Positions 50,517-60,405 are shown, counted from the stretch's first letter. The stretch: DNA of 64,000 bases from RBG-13-51-18 sp963739395 (GCA_963739395.1 CAVUAE010000001.1:62001-126000), one strand, 5' to 3'. Notes: generated by a model from the letters alone, not told the origin. Numbers and translations: made by a program.

Positions 50517-52571
50517 TTAAGCTTTTTCCGCTTTTTCTGCCTGTTTCTGGGCGACTAGTTTTTGCGTGATGTTTGCCGGCACTTCTTCATAGTGGTCGAA
50601 TTCCATGGTATAAGTAGCCCTACCTTGGGTCATAGATTTTAGGTCAATGCTATAACGTTGTACTTCTGCCAGCGGAACTTGCGCTTCGATGACATTGGTA
50701 TCATTAGATGGATTCATCCCCAGGACGCGGGCGCGCTTGGTATTAAGGTCGCCGATGATGTCGCCGGTAAGGTCGTTGGGTACGGTGACTTTAAGATTTA
50801 CAATCGGCTCTAAAAGAATTGGTCGGCCTTCCGCCAAACCTTTTTTAAATGCCCCGGCGCCAGCGATTTTAAAGCAAATTTCCGAAGAATCGACCGGATG
50901 GTAACTCCCATCATAAAGGATTGCCTTAACACCGATGACTGGGTAGCCGCATAAACAACCCTCGTTATAGGCTTCAACGACGCCTTTTTCTACCGCAGGA
51001 ATGTAGTTTCGGGGTACGGAACCACCCACGACTCTTTCATCGAACTCGCAGGGTCCGCGGTCTGGCTTAGGCTCTAATTCAAGCAGCACGTGACCATACT
51101 GGCCATGACCGCCGGACTGTTTTTTATGCTTATATTCAGCTTTGGATGAGGTCGTAATAGTCTCGCGATAAGGCACTCTGGGTATTGATAGCTCCACATT
51201 CACACCGAATTTACGCTGCATTTTTTCCGCGGCTACCGATAGGTGCGTATCACCCATACCGGAGAGGATGGTCTCACCAGTACCCAACTCACGATGAACT
51301 TTGAGGGTATGGTCTTCTTCCGTAAGCCGCGATAACGCCGAACCCATTTTATCGATATCGGTCTTGGTCTTAGGGTAGACGGCTTCGCGGAAAATAGGGG
51401 TGGGGAAAACGATAGGTATGAGTTTTACCTGTTTATCCTGCGCGCAGAGTGTATCGTTTGTGGCGGTTACATTCAATTTGGCTACTGCCCCGATATCCCC
51501 GGCTCTGATTTCCGTGGTCGGCTCCTGGGTCTTGCCGCGCATAAAATAAAGCTGGCCGATACGCTCGTTAACGCTCTGGTTGGCGTTATAAACCTGTGAG
51601 TTGCTGGTAATAACGCCGTTATAAACGCGGAAATAGGTAAGCTTGCCGACGTATGGGTCGGCGGTGGTCTTAAAAACTAATGCCGCAAGTGGTGCAGTTT
51701 CTGAAGGGTCAACGGCGCCACTAACAGTAGCAACTTTCTGCTCCTTGGGCAGAGGCAGATAGTCGCAAATAGCGTCCAGCACTTTGTTAGCGGCGATATT
51801 TTGCAGCGCCGAACCGGTTAAGATAGGGATGATTTTACCGCTGATAACGCCCTGTCTTAAGGCTTTGGTGAGTTCTTCGATAGAAATCTGCTCGCCGCCA
51901 AGGTATTTTTCGATAAGTTTGTCGTCCACTTCGGCGATAGCTTCGACTAGTTTTTCACGGTATTTATCTGCCTGGGCTTTTACCGCTGCAGGAACTTCGG
52001 CTTCCTTGGTGGGTGAACCAACATAGGCTTTCATCGTCAGCAGGTCAACCACACCCTGGAAGGTTTTTTGCGCGCCGATGGCTATTTGCAGCGGATGGCA
52101 TCGGTCGCCGAGTTTGGACTTTATCTCTTCAACGACCTTAAAAAAGTCGGCATTTTCACGGTCCATCTTGTTAATATAAACGAGGCGAGGTAACTTAGCT
52201 TCCTGGCAGTAGTTCCAGACCATTTCCGTGCCGACTTCGACGCCGGAAGCGGCACAGACAACGATAATAGCCCCTTCGCTAACACGAATACCGGCTTTAG
52301 CCTCGCCAACGAAGTCGGCATAACCGGGAGCATCGAGGATGTTTATTTTCTTTTCCCGCCAGGTCAGGGGTAAGAGCGATAGGTTAATACTAATACGGCG
52401 TTTAGCTTCATCCGGGTCGTAGTCCGACGTTGAAGACCCGTCATCAACCTTGCCTAAACGATTTATCACCCCGGCGTTAAAAAGCATCGCCTCGGCGAGC
52501 GATGTTTTACCAGCACCGCCGTGGGATAATAGTACAATGTTGTGAATATTCTCCAGACCGTATTTAGGCAT
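50517..52571 (-). CDS. EF-G-like translation factor GTPase (variant G1 motif)
   Basis: The 684-residue protein has all five EF-G domains. The GTP site is variant: SHGGAGKTSLAEAML replaces the usual GHIDAGKTT, DAPGYADF replaces DTPGHVDF, and YINKMDREN is conserved. Domain IV contains YKHKKQSGGHGQYGHVLLE and the C-terminal domain NLKVTVPNDLTGDIIGDL. It belongs to the EF-G-like group that co-occurs with a canonical fusA; its role (elongation, recycling or stress) is not fixed. It converges on etfA with a 10-nt gap and is apparently monocistronic. Confidence 0.92.
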   Translation of the reverse strand: MPKYGLENIHNIVLLSHGGAGKTSLAEAMLFNAGVINRLGKVDDGSSTSDYDPDEAKRRISINLSLLPLTWREKKINILDAPGYADFVGEAKAGIRVSEGAIIVVCAASGVEVGTEMVWNYCQEAKLPRLVYINKMDRENADFFKVVEEIKSKLGDRCHPLQIAIGAQKTFQGVVDLLTMKAYVGSPTKEAEVPAAVKAQADKYREKLVEAIAEVDDKLIEKYLGGEQISIEELTKALRQGVISGKIIPILTGSALQNIAANKVLDAICDYLPLPKEQKVATVSGAVDPSETAPLAALVFKTTADPYVGKLTYFRVYNGVITSNSQVYNANQSVNERIGQLYFMRGKTQEPTTEIRAGDIGAVAKLNVTATNDTLCAQDKQVKLIPIVFPTPIFREAVYPKTKTDIDKMGSALSRLTEEDHTLKVHRELGTGETILSGMGDTHLSVAAEKMQRKFGVNVELSIPRVPYRETITTSSKAEYKHKKQSGGHGQYGHVLLELEPKPDRGPCEFDERVVGGSVPRNYIPAVEKGVVEAYNEGCLCGYPVIGVKAILYDGSYHPVDSSEICFKIAGAGAFKKGLAEGRPILLEPIVNLKVTVPNDLTGDIIGDLNTKRARVLGMNPSNDTNVIEAQVPLAEVQRYSIDLKSMTQGRATYTMEFDHYEEVPANITQKLVAQKQAEKAEKA

Positions 52572-52673
52572 GAAAACACCTACCCTCTATATCGTTCCAC
52601 CTAGCATTATACCTGCAGACGACCGAATACGGCAAGCGTACAAGCGGTCATTGTTGAATTAGACTAAAGGTGA

Positions 52674-53258
52674 TTAACTAAATCTATCTTTAACGACAAT
52701 CTCGGCGAGTTCTTTGCGGGGCGGGGCTTTACCCGGCTGTTCTGGTACACCGACGGGGAATAGGGCAACAGCGCGGTAACCCTTAGGTACGTTGAGGATT
52801 TTTTCTGCCTGTGGGGCATCAAAAGCCCCGATTATTACTGTGCCAAGTCCCAGTCCATACGCCGCTAGTATCATATTCTGTATCGCTAAAGCGGCATCGA
52901 ACATAAACCAGTCGCCTTTATCAGTGGCGTATTCCACTTTAACACCAGCCGGACCATGTGCCGCACCGGCAATACCAATCTGGGCACAGACGACGATGAC
53001 TACGGGGGCTGTGGTCACGGCGTTGAGGGCGGGATTAGGTATTTCTCTATCTGGTAGCTTTACTTTCATTAGAGTGGCGGCTAGCTGTTCTTTTATTTTT
53101 GTATCATGCACGATAACGAAACGCCAGCACTGCGTATTCGCCCAGGAAGGCGCCCAGCGGCCAGCGTCAAGTATCGCCTCAATCTTTTTATCATCAACCG
53201 GGTCGGTTTTATAACGCCTAATGCTTCTGCGGTTTTTAATCGCCTCGAATAATTCCAT
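52674..53258 (-). CDS. Nitroreductase family protein (copy 2 of a tandem)
   Basis: The 194-residue flavoprotein has the FMN-binding N-terminus IKNRRSIRRYKTDPVDDKKIEAILDAGRWAPSWANTQ, divided around residues 6-42, then QNMILAAYGLGLGTVIIG near residue 130 and YRAVALFPVGVPEQPGKAPPRKELAEIV near the end. It is probably homodimeric and reduces nitro, quinone or related compounds. The ATG at 53258 has AAGGAG 6 nt upstream. It follows its paralogue at 17 nt on the minus strand and differs from it at many positions, so the duplication is not recent. Confidence 0.92.
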   Translation of the reverse strand: MELFEAIKNRRSIRRYKTDPVDDKKIEAILDAGRWAPSWANTQCWRFVIVHDTKIKEQLAATLMKVKLPDREIPNPALNAVTTAPVVIVVCAQIGIAGAAHGPAGVKVEYATDKGDWFMFDAALAIQNMILAAYGLGLGTVIIGAFDAPQAEKILNVPKGYRAVALFPVGVPEQPGKAPPRKELAEIVVKDRFS

Positions 53259-53275
53259 CAAATACTCCTTGCTAT

Positions 53276-53848
53276 TTATCTAAACTTATCCATAGTTATG
53301 ACTTCCGATAGCGCTTTACGCGGCGAGACTTGTCCTTTTTGGGCAGGTACACCTAATGGCGTCATGGTCACGACCGTACAGCCGGCAGTCACACCGAGAA
53401 TGTTTTCGACTTTTTTGATATCAAAACCGCCGACGATGACCGTACCCAGTCCTAGGGCATGAGCTGCCAGCGTAAGATTCTGGACGGCTAGAGCAACATC
53501 GAACATATACCAATATTCCGCTTTATCATTCTGGGGAGTGCCATCAGCACTAAGTCCAGCCTGGCTCTTCTCGGCGCAGATGACGATTAATACCGGCGCT
53601 TGCCTGATAGAACTGGCGGCGGCATTTTCTACCGGTTCATTATCAAGTATTACTTTATTAAGCGTATCGGCTATCTGGGACTTTATTTTCGGGTCGTGTA
53701 CCACGACGAAACGCCAACACTGCTGATTACCCCAGGAAGGAGCCCAGTGGGCGGCTTCAAGGACTTTCTTAACGGCTTCATCATCTATGAGGTCGGGTTT
53801 ATACTGTCGAATACTACGCCTGTTTTTGATTGCTTCAAAGACGTCCAT
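53276..53848 (-). CDS. Nitroreductase family protein (copy 1 of a tandem)
   Basis: The 190-residue paralogue of the next gene shares IKNRRSIRQYKPDLIDDEAVKKVLEAAHWAPSWGNQQCWRF (split), QNLTLAAHALGLGTVIVGGFDI and the C-terminal MTPLGVPAQKGQVSPRKALSEVI. It lacks any extra redox domain. The two genes and pcm form a short minus-strand run. Substrate unknown; such enzymes can detoxify nitro compounds or act in anaerobic reductive metabolism. Confidence 0.92.
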   Translation of the reverse strand: MDVFEAIKNRRSIRQYKPDLIDDEAVKKVLEAAHWAPSWGNQQCWRFVVVHDPKIKSQIADTLNKVILDNEPVENAAASSIRQAPVLIVICAEKSQAGLSADGTPQNDKAEYWYMFDVALAVQNLTLAAHALGLGTVIVGGFDIKKVENILGVTAGCTVVTMTPLGVPAQKGQVSPRKALSEVITMDKFR

Positions 53849-53869
53849 ATTAATCCTCCATTTTAGTAA

Positions 53870-54508
53870 TTAATTTTCCCAGGCTCCTTTGCCGATGAGG
53901 GAGACGAAGCGGCAACCACCGAGTCTTCGAACCTGGTTCTTACGTTCTTTTTTGGTAACTTGGTAAAGCTCTTGAGAATAACGGGGACCGGCGGGAATTA
54001 CCATACGCCCGCCGACAACCAGTTGTGCAACCAGGTCGTCCGGTATATCGGGCGCGGCGGCAGTAACCATGATTGCATCGTAAGGGGCTTCTTTTTGCCA
54101 GCCTAGGGTATCCTCGGCGATATGTATCTCAACATTTTTATAGCCCAGACTGTCCAATGTCTTGCAAGCGGATTCCACCAGGGCAGGTACGCGCTCCACA
54201 GAAATTACTCGGTCGGCTAAATCGGCGAGGATAGCAGTCTGATAGCCGCTGCCCGTGCCTACCTCCAGTACCTTTTCGTTGCCTTTAAGCTCCAGTGCCT
54301 CGGTCATGAGGGCAATAATAAAAGGCTGGGAGATAGTCTGTTGCCAGCCTATAGGTAGCGGGCCGTCTTCATAAGCTAAATGACGGATTTCCGGTGGTAC
54401 GAATTGCTCGCGAGGTATATGCGCCATAACCTCCAAAACCCGTTTATCTCGAATCTCTGTTCCGAGCTGCTTAATTAATTCGGCTCTAGCTACTGCAAAG
54501 TCCTTCAT
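53870..54508 (-). CDS. pcm: Protein-L-isoaspartate O-methyltransferase
   Basis: Pcm methylates isoaspartyl residues so that damaged proteins can be repaired. The 212-residue protein contains the family motifs IPREQFVPPEIRHLAYEDGPLPIGWQQTISQPFIIALM (split, about residues 31-68), the SAM loop VLEVGTGSGYQTAILADLADRVISVER and YDAIMVTAAAPDIPDDLVAQL with GGRMVIPAGP. It is followed by the nitroreductase pair at 21 nt and preceded by a small membrane protein gene. Confidence 0.96.
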   Translation of the reverse strand: MKDFAVARAELIKQLGTEIRDKRVLEVMAHIPREQFVPPEIRHLAYEDGPLPIGWQQTISQPFIIALMTEALELKGNEKVLEVGTGSGYQTAILADLADRVISVERVPALVESACKTLDSLGYKNVEIHIAEDTLGWQKEAPYDAIMVTAAAPDIPDDLVAQLVVGGRMVIPAGPRYSQELYQVTKKERKNQVRRLGGCRFVSLIGKGAWEN

Positions 54509-54525
54509 AGCTACCGCGAAAAAAG

Positions 54526-54909
54526 CTATTTAAGAAACACGAACAATATAACAAGAATGGCGACAACAACGGCAGTTAAAATACCGATTCTTCTAAGGTC
54601 ACCGCTAATAAATTCATAGTGGAGGGGTAGTGCCGCCGAAGATAACGGTCTTCTTTGTGCTTGTGCTTGTGGCAGACGAGCAGTTACAGGAGTAGGTGCG
54701 GCAGTAGGGGGTGGCGTTGCTATTGGTATATTGGCAGGAGATGGTTGCATGTCCGCGCCAGGCTGCGTAGGTTGTGGTTGCATCGGAGTTGTGCCCGGTT
54801 GCACTGCACCTGCCTGCATAACGTCTCCACCTGGCTGCATGTATTTGAATTTACTTTTCTTTTTTAAGTAATGATACTTTCCATGACCGTGTCTCAATCT
54901 CTTGGACAT
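54526..54909 (-). CDS. Pro/Gln-rich tail-anchored membrane protein, unknown
   Basis: The 127-residue protein has a basic N-terminus (RLRHGHGKYHYLKKKSKFKY), a long low-complexity middle part rich in Pro, Gln, Thr and Ala (QPGTTPMQPQPTQPGADMQP), and a hydrophobic C-terminal helix of about 20 residues (IGILTAVVVAILVILFVFLK). This pattern suggests a tail-anchored protein with a disordered cytoplasmic part. I do not recognise a family. The ATG at 54909 has GGAGG 7 nt upstream. It lies between a Xer recombinase gene and pcm, 17 nt from each. Confidence 0.72.
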   Translation of the reverse strand: MSKRLRHGHGKYHYLKKKSKFKYMQPGGDVMQAGAVQPGTTPMQPQPTQPGADMQPSPANIPIATPPPTAAPTPVTARLPQAQAQRRPLSSAALPLHYEFISGDLRRIGILTAVVVAILVILFVFLK

Positions 54910-54926
54910 CAATTAACCTCCGAGTG

Positions 54927-55823
54927 TTATTTAGCTCTGGGATGAGATTTATCGTAAGACTGGCGAACCTGGTCGGTAGTGAGGCGCGTATAAACCTGGG
55001 TAGTCGAGATATTGGCGTGCCCCAACAACTCCTGAACCGACCTCAAATCAGCGCCACCGCTTAACATATGGGTGGCAAAGCTATGCCGCAGCGTATGAGG
55101 GCTTATTTGAGAGCTTAGTCCTGCCGACTTGGCGTATTCCTTTAGCTTTTGCCAGAATCCCTGCCTGGTCAGTCTATCGCCACGGGCGTTGAGGAATAAA
55201 GCCGTCTCTTGCTTGCCGTGGGCTAGCTTGGGACGGTCTTCGGCAACATAATTCTTGACCGCGGTAGCGATTTTTTCATAAAGAGGGATAATTCGCTCTT
55301 TCCTGCCTTTGCCGAAACAGCGTACGAAGTAATTACCCTCGGTATTTACGTCGCCCAGATTTAGTGCCACCAGCTCGCTGACTCTCATACCACTAGCGTA
55401 TAATAATTCCAACATGACCGCGTCACGTTTGGCTTCTTCAGTAGAGAGTTTAGAGGGCTGTTCCAGTAGTAGACGTACCTGGTTGAGCGGAATCGGCTTG
55501 GGTAAAGCTTTACCGACGCTGGGTGAACTTAAATTTTCTGTGGGGTCAGTTTTAATCTGACCTTCTGCTACCATAAAACCAAAGAAAGAGCGAGCTGCCG
55601 CTACTTTCCGCGCGATTGTCGTGGCGACATAACCTCGCTCTTTAAGTTGGAGCATATAGCTTAACATATGTTGCCGGTTAAAATCCGCCCAGGAAGCTAC
55701 TGGTTGCTGACTGGCAAAGTCAGCCATTGCCGTAAGGTCGTTGCGGTAAGCGGAGATGGTATGTTCGGAATATCCTTTTTCAACTGCCAGATAGTGCAGG
55801 AAATTTTCAACTGCTTGTTTCAT
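54927..55823 (-). CDS. xerC: Tyrosine recombinase XerC/XerD type
   Basis: Xer recombinases resolve chromosome dimers at dif. The 298-residue protein has the SAM-like N-terminal domain (FLHYLAVEKGYSEHTISAYRNDL) and the catalytic domain with Arg in YASGMRVSELVALNLGD, Lys in CFGKGRKERIIPL, HxxR in SPHTLRHSFATHML, and LLGHANISTTQVYTRL with the final His and the Tyr nucleophile. Length and motifs fit the XerC/XerD group; which of the two it is cannot be decided by eye. No integrase-associated island is visible, so a housekeeping role is likely. Confidence 0.93.
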   Translation of the reverse strand: MKQAVENFLHYLAVEKGYSEHTISAYRNDLTAMADFASQQPVASWADFNRQHMLSYMLQLKERGYVATTIARKVAAARSFFGFMVAEGQIKTDPTENLSSPSVGKALPKPIPLNQVRLLLEQPSKLSTEEAKRDAVMLELLYASGMRVSELVALNLGDVNTEGNYFVRCFGKGRKERIIPLYEKIATAVKNYVAEDRPKLAHGKQETALFLNARGDRLTRQGFWQKLKEYAKSAGLSSQISPHTLRHSFATHMLSGGADLRSVQELLGHANISTTQVYTRLTTDQVRQSYDKSHPRAK

Positions 55824-56010
55824 AATAGCTCCTCTAGACCGGGGTTTTCACCGGCACGCCCTTTTTGACTCCAACCACTCATTTTAACATAATATTGCCA
55901 ATTAAAAAAGTACCGTGTCTAGTAAATTTGGGTAGCTACATGTACTATTATCTTAGGGATATCCTGTTGACTCCGCAGGAAATACCCGTCAAAATGTAAT
56001 ATCAGTTCAT

Positions 56011-56793
56011 ATGAATATCCAGCTAGCAGTCTATTTTACTATAGTAGGATTAGCTATCGGCAGCTTCCTGAATGTCTGCATCGACCGTTTGCCCTCTGGA
56101 AAGTCACTGATACGTCCCCCATCTCACTGCGATGCCTGCCAGCGACGACTTGGTATACTGGACATGATTCCAGTTATCAGCTACCTAATATTGCGTGGAC
56201 GATGCCGTTATTGCGGCGCTCGCATTCCTACACGAGTATTCATTGTTGAAGCTGTCACCGGCATTCTCTTTCTATTGTCGTTCTGGCGTTACGGTTTGAC
56301 GGCTCAATTCGGCGTTACCGCTTTCTGGTGCTGTGTTTTTCTGGTCATTATCTTCATCGACTGGGAAAGTCAGCTTATATTAAACAAAATAACCTATCCT
56401 GCGGTGGTAATTGCACTAATCATTCTGGCGATTCATACTTATGTGCCTGGCGCCAATCTATTGCCGCCGCAAGCGACTCTGGTAAATGGTGTCATCAGTG
56501 GGGCGGTATTATTTGTCTTTTTCCTGTTAATTATCCTTATCCGTCCCGGCGCTATGGGCATGGGTGATGTTAAGCTGGTAACTTTAATCGGTTTGGTGAG
56601 TGGTTTTCCGCTGGTGGTCTTTTCCATGATTATCGGAGTAGTGATTGGTGGTATAGTAGCCATCATTCTGCTGGCAGCTAAGATAAAGGGTCGTAAGGAT
56701 GTTATTCCTTACGGCACTTTCCTGGCTATCGGACCGATAATAGCTTTGATATTTGCTCCGCGAATTATTAACTGGTATCTGGGTTTCTTCTAA
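56011..56793 (+). CDS. Prepilin peptidase (A24 family, PilD-like)
   Basis: This integral membrane aspartic protease cleaves and N-methylates type IV prepilins and related proteins. The 260-residue protein has about eight helices, the cytoplasmic methylase domain with two CxxC pairs (CDACQRRLGILD and CRYCGARIPTR), the first catalytic Asp in VIIFIDWESQL and the second in GAMGMGDVKLV (GxGD). It stands upstream of mfd. No pilin or assembly gene is found in the window. Confidence 0.95.
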   Translation: MNIQLAVYFTIVGLAIGSFLNVCIDRLPSGKSLIRPPSHCDACQRRLGILDMIPVISYLILRGRCRYCGARIPTRVFIVEAVTGILFLLSFWRYGLTAQFGVTAFWCCVFLVIIFIDWESQLILNKITYPAVVIALIILAIHTYVPGANLLPPQATLVNGVISGAVLFVFFLLIILIRPGAMGMGDVKLVTLIGLVSGFPLVVFSMIIGVVIGGIVAIILLAAKIKGRKDVIPYGTFLAIGPIIALIFAPRIINWYLGFF

Positions 56794-56874
56794 ATACAAC
56801 ATATTTTGTGATAATATTAATAAAAGGGCTGGCCCATTTTTATGGACGAGCCCTATAGGTGTTTGGGGAAAATT

Positions 56875-59800
56875 ATGCCAACGTTAAATAAATTACTACA
56901 ATTAATCGAATCGATGCCTGCCTGGAATAGCCTGCTGGGTGAGGTAAAGCGTAAGGACAGCAAAACGGTGATTGTCCTTAATGCTGCCCGACCTTATTTA
57001 ATAGCGGCTTTGTACGAAAAATTACAGGTACCAGTGCTTCTTATCACCGCCCAGCCGGAGAATGCCAGGAAGCTCCAGGAGCAAGTTGCGAGTTGGTACC
57101 GAGGTCGAGAGATATACCTCTTCCCGGAGTCGGATATCTTACCTTACGAACGCTTGGTTACCGATACCACGACCGAAATTGAAAGGCTACAGGTACTATC
57201 AGCGCTGATAGGATATGGTGGAGGAAATGAAAAGGCAGAACCTCCTTTAGTCATTGCTTCAGCGGCGGCATTAATGTCCCGCACCGCTGACCTTGATGAT
57301 TTTATCGCTTCCCGTCGCCTTGTCAAGTTAGGCATGACCATCGACCCTTTCCGTTTATTAGCAGATGGTGAAGGCATGGGTTACCGACTGGAAAATACCG
57401 TGGAAATCCCCGGCACGATGAGCCACCGCGGTGGTATTATCGATATTTACCCGCCTACGGCTGAAAGTCCCGCCCGTCTTGAGTTTTTTGGCAATAATAT
57501 TGAGAGTATCCGCACCTTCGACCCTGCCTCCCAACGTTCGGTAGATAAAATCAATGAGATAGAAGTTGGACCAGCTTCAGAAATGCTTTTACCACATAGG
57601 ATAGACAAGCACTCTTTAGAAGATATTTTAAACGGCATCGACCTTTTGGGCTGCACCAGCGAAGTCAAACAGCAGTTCCAACGCGATAAAGAAATGTTCC
57701 TCGCTGGTAAACCATTACGCGAGGCGCAGTTTTACGCGCCTCTATTTAATAAAGGCAAGATTCTTGATTATTTGCCTCCTGATACTCTTATTGTGCTCGA
57801 TGAGGTGGAATCTATCGCCCAGGCTGCCACTATACTTGATGACGAAGCTGCCCAGTTACGCTCGGAAAAGCTGGAACGCGGCGAACTGCCCCGAAACTTC
57901 CCCACCCCTCACTTCAACTGGGATGAACTTGAGCTGGAGATAAATAAACAGCATTGCTTAAGTCTGGGAGCTTGGGGAACTGAACAAGGACTGGATTTTT
58001 TTACCGCGCCTAATTATATGGGTAAACTCCCTTCATTTATCCATAAGACTATCGATTTATTAAAACAGCAGAAACGGATTATCATCGTCAGCCATCAAGC
58101 CAACCGCCTTTCCGAGCTTTTTGACGAGGAAGATATCATTGTTGCTCCGGTTGAAGACGTCACACAAGTACCCGAGCCTGGCACAATGGTGCTAGTGCAG
58201 GGTTCGCTGCCGGAAGGCTGGATAATGGGTGGCGACACTTACCTGTTTACGGATGCCGAGATTTTTGGTTTTGTTAAACAACGTCGTCTCGTGAAAAAGC
58301 AGCCGGCGGCGCGTCACAAAGTATCGATGGACTTTGCCGCTGATGACTACATCGTTCATGTCGAGCACGGCATCGGTAAGTTTATCGGCGTGACCATGCT
58401 CGATGCTGCCGGCAGCGATAAAGAGTATCTGGTGCTGCAGTATGCTGGCAGTGATATCCTCTATGTTCCCACCGACCAGATTGATAGGGTCAGCCGCTAT
58501 GTCGGCGCTGGTGACAGGACACCGGTATTAAGCCGTTTAGGCACGCAGGAGTGGATTAGGACACGTCAAAAAGCCAAAGCAGCAGCGGAGCTTTTAGCCC
58601 GCGACCTTTTATTGCTTTACGCCGCTCGAGAGGTAGTGCCTGGCTTCGCCTTTTCCCGCGATACCGTCTGGCAGCAGGAACTGGAAGCTGCCTTCCCTTA
58701 TGTGGAGACCCCTGACCAGCTTCAGGCGCAGCAGGAAGTTAAAGAAGACATGGAAAAACACAAACCGATGGATAGGCTCATTTGCGGCGACGTGGGCTAC
58801 GGTAAGACGGAGGTGGCTATCCGCGCCGCTTTTAAAGCGGTGATGGGCGGCAAACAGGTGGCGGTGCTTGTCCCAACTACCGTTTTAGCCCAACAGCATT
58901 ACGCCACGTTCTTCGAGCGACTGGAGGCTTTCCCGGTTAAAGTCGAAGTGTTAAGCCGCTTCCGCTCGGACCGCGAGCAGCGTAATATTATCGCCGGCCT
59001 GGCTGACGGCACGGTGGATATCTGCATCGGCACACACCGCCTGATTCAGAAGGATGTTATCTTTAAGAATCTGGGACTCCTGATTATCGATGAGGAGCAG
59101 CGTTTCGGCGTCAATCATAAGGAATACCTCAAGAAGATGCGTCAGGAAGTGGACGTGCTAACCTTAAGCGCCACTCCCATCCCCCGCACCCTCCATATGT
59201 CGCTGGTAGGCGTAAGGGACATGAGCACGATGGAAACCCCGCCCGAAGACCGCCTCCCCATCAAGACCTATGTTGCCGAGTATAACGACCATCTCGTCAG
59301 GGAGGCTATTTTAAGAGAATTGGAGCGTAACGGGCAGGTATTTTTCGTGCATAACCGCGTGCAGAGTATCGCCATGGTGGCAGAAAACCTGCGGACGCTG
59401 GTGCCGGAAGCTCAAGTGGCAATAGGACATGGACAGATGCCGGAGGACGAACTGGAAAAGGTGATGGTCGCCTTCACTCAAGGCAAGGTGGATATCCTCG
59501 TCTGCACCACGATTATCGAGTCCGGTCTGGACATGCCCAACGCTAATACGATAATTATTAATAAAGCGGATAAATTCGGACTGACGCAGCTTTACCAACT
59601 ACGAGGTAGGGTAGGGCGCGGCGCTAACCTGGCTTACGCCTATTTCCTCTACGACGGCAAGCGACTTTCTGACATCGCCCATAAACGCTTACGTACGATT
59701 TACGAAGCGGCGGAACTTGGCGCCGGATTTGGCATTGCCATGAAAGACCTGGAAATCCGCGGCGCTGGCACTTTACTGGGACATCGCCAGAGCGGGCATA

Positions 59801-60324
59801 TTACCGCCGTCGGTTTTAGTCTTTATACGCGTCTCTTAGCTGAAGCAGTTGAAGAGCAAAAGGCTCTTATGGCGGGTAAAGAACCACCGCCGCCCCGTTT
59901 GCCCCCGCCCGCTACCGATTTACCCCTCGACGCCTTTATACCGGAAAGCTATGTCTCCGACGTTGATACCCGCTTAGACCTTTACCGCGCGTTGGGAGAT
60001 ATTGATTCCATAGATAAGCTGGACGATATCTTAAAGGAGTACACCGACCGCTTCGGCAAGCCGCCGATAGAGGTACATAACCTGCTTTACGCGGTGAAAA
60101 TTAAGGTGCTAGCCGCCAAAGCTGGCATCGAATCTATCTCTACGGAAGAAGGCTATATTATCTTAAGGCGCTTCCAGGGTACGCCTTTTAACGCCCAGCG
60201 GTTTATGCAGTCCCTCACCGACGGCGTAACGGTCGGTCATACACAGATAAGGATTGACTATAAGAAGCTAGGCAAGAGGTGGCGGGGAGTATTAGAGGGG
60301 ATTATAGAGGGATTGCTCGCGTAA
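56875..60324 (+). CDS. mfd: Transcription-repair coupling factor
   Basis: Mfd removes stalled RNA polymerase and recruits UvrA to DNA lesions. The 1149-residue protein has the UvrB-like N-terminal module (to about residue 340), the RNA polymerase-interacting domain (DYIVHVEHGIGKFIG near 490), the SF2 translocase (Walker A CGDVGYGKTEVAIRAAF near 640; DEEQ box LLIIDEEQRFGVNHKEYL; TLSATPIPRTLHMSLVGVRDMS; TTIIESGLDMPNANTI; QLRGRVGRG) and the C-terminal TRCF domain. I chose ATG 56875 because GGGGA lies 5-6 nt upstream and it gives the conventional N-terminus; an in-frame ATG at 56842 would add 11 residues. Confidence 0.96.
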   Translation: MPTLNKLLQLIESMPAWNSLLGEVKRKDSKTVIVLNAARPYLIAALYEKLQVPVLLITAQPENARKLQEQVASWYRGREIYLFPESDILPYERLVTDTTTEIERLQVLSALIGYGGGNEKAEPPLVIASAAALMSRTADLDDFIASRRLVKLGMTIDPFRLLADGEGMGYRLENTVEIPGTMSHRGGIIDIYPPTAESPARLEFFGNNIESIRTFDPASQRSVDKINEIEVGPASEMLLPHRIDKHSLEDILNGIDLLGCTSEVKQQFQRDKEMFLAGKPLREAQFYAPLFNKGKILDYLPPDTLIVLDEVESIAQAATILDDEAAQLRSEKLERGELPRNFPTPHFNWDELELEINKQHCLSLGAWGTEQGLDFFTAPNYMGKLPSFIHKTIDLLKQQKRIIIVSHQANRLSELFDEEDIIVAPVEDVTQVPEPGTMVLVQGSLPEGWIMGGDTYLFTDAEIFGFVKQRRLVKKQPAARHKVSMDFAADDYIVHVEHGIGKFIGVTMLDAAGSDKEYLVLQYAGSDILYVPTDQIDRVSRYVGAGDRTPVLSRLGTQEWIRTRQKAKAAAELLARDLLLLYAAREVVPGFAFSRDTVWQQELEAAFPYVETPDQLQAQQEVKEDMEKHKPMDRLICGDVGYGKTEVAIRAAFKAVMGGKQVAVLVPTTVLAQQHYATFFERLEAFPVKVEVLSRFRSDREQRNIIAGLADGTVDICIGTHRLIQKDVIFKNLGLLIIDEEQRFGVNHKEYLKKMRQEVDVLTLSATPIPRTLHMSLVGVRDMSTMETPPEDRLPIKTYVAEYNDHLVREAILRELERNGQVFFVHNRVQSIAMVAENLRTLVPEAQVAIGHGQMPEDELEKVMVAFTQGKVDILVCTTIIESGLDMPNANTIIINKADKFGLTQLYQLRGRVGRGANLAYAYFLYDGKRLSDIAHKRLRTIYEAAELGAGFGIAMKDLEIRGAGTLLGHRQSGHITAVGFSLYTRLLAEAVEEQKALMAGKEPPPPRLPPPATDLPLDAFIPESYVSDVDTRLDLYRALGDIDSIDKLDDILKEYTDRFGKPPIEVHNLLYAVKIKVLAAKAGIESISTEEGYIILRRFQGTPFNAQRFMQSLTDGVTVGHTQIRIDYKKLGKRWRGVLEGIIEGLLA

Positions 60325-60405
60325 CTCCCTCCCATTGACTAACTTACCTGCTCATTATACGATTATATATATATATAGAGTGATTTTTTGTGAGGTAAGA
60401 AACGC

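Noticed and set aside
54927..55823. Xer recombinase as a mobile-element integrase
   Set aside because: No adjacent tRNA, attachment-site repeats, excisionase or cargo genes are visible; the sequence looks like a housekeeping Xer protein.
56821..56850. GGGCT...AGCCC inverted repeat before mfd as a terminator
   Set aside because: The arms are only 5 bp with no T-run after them, and it overlaps the possible upstream start of mfd.
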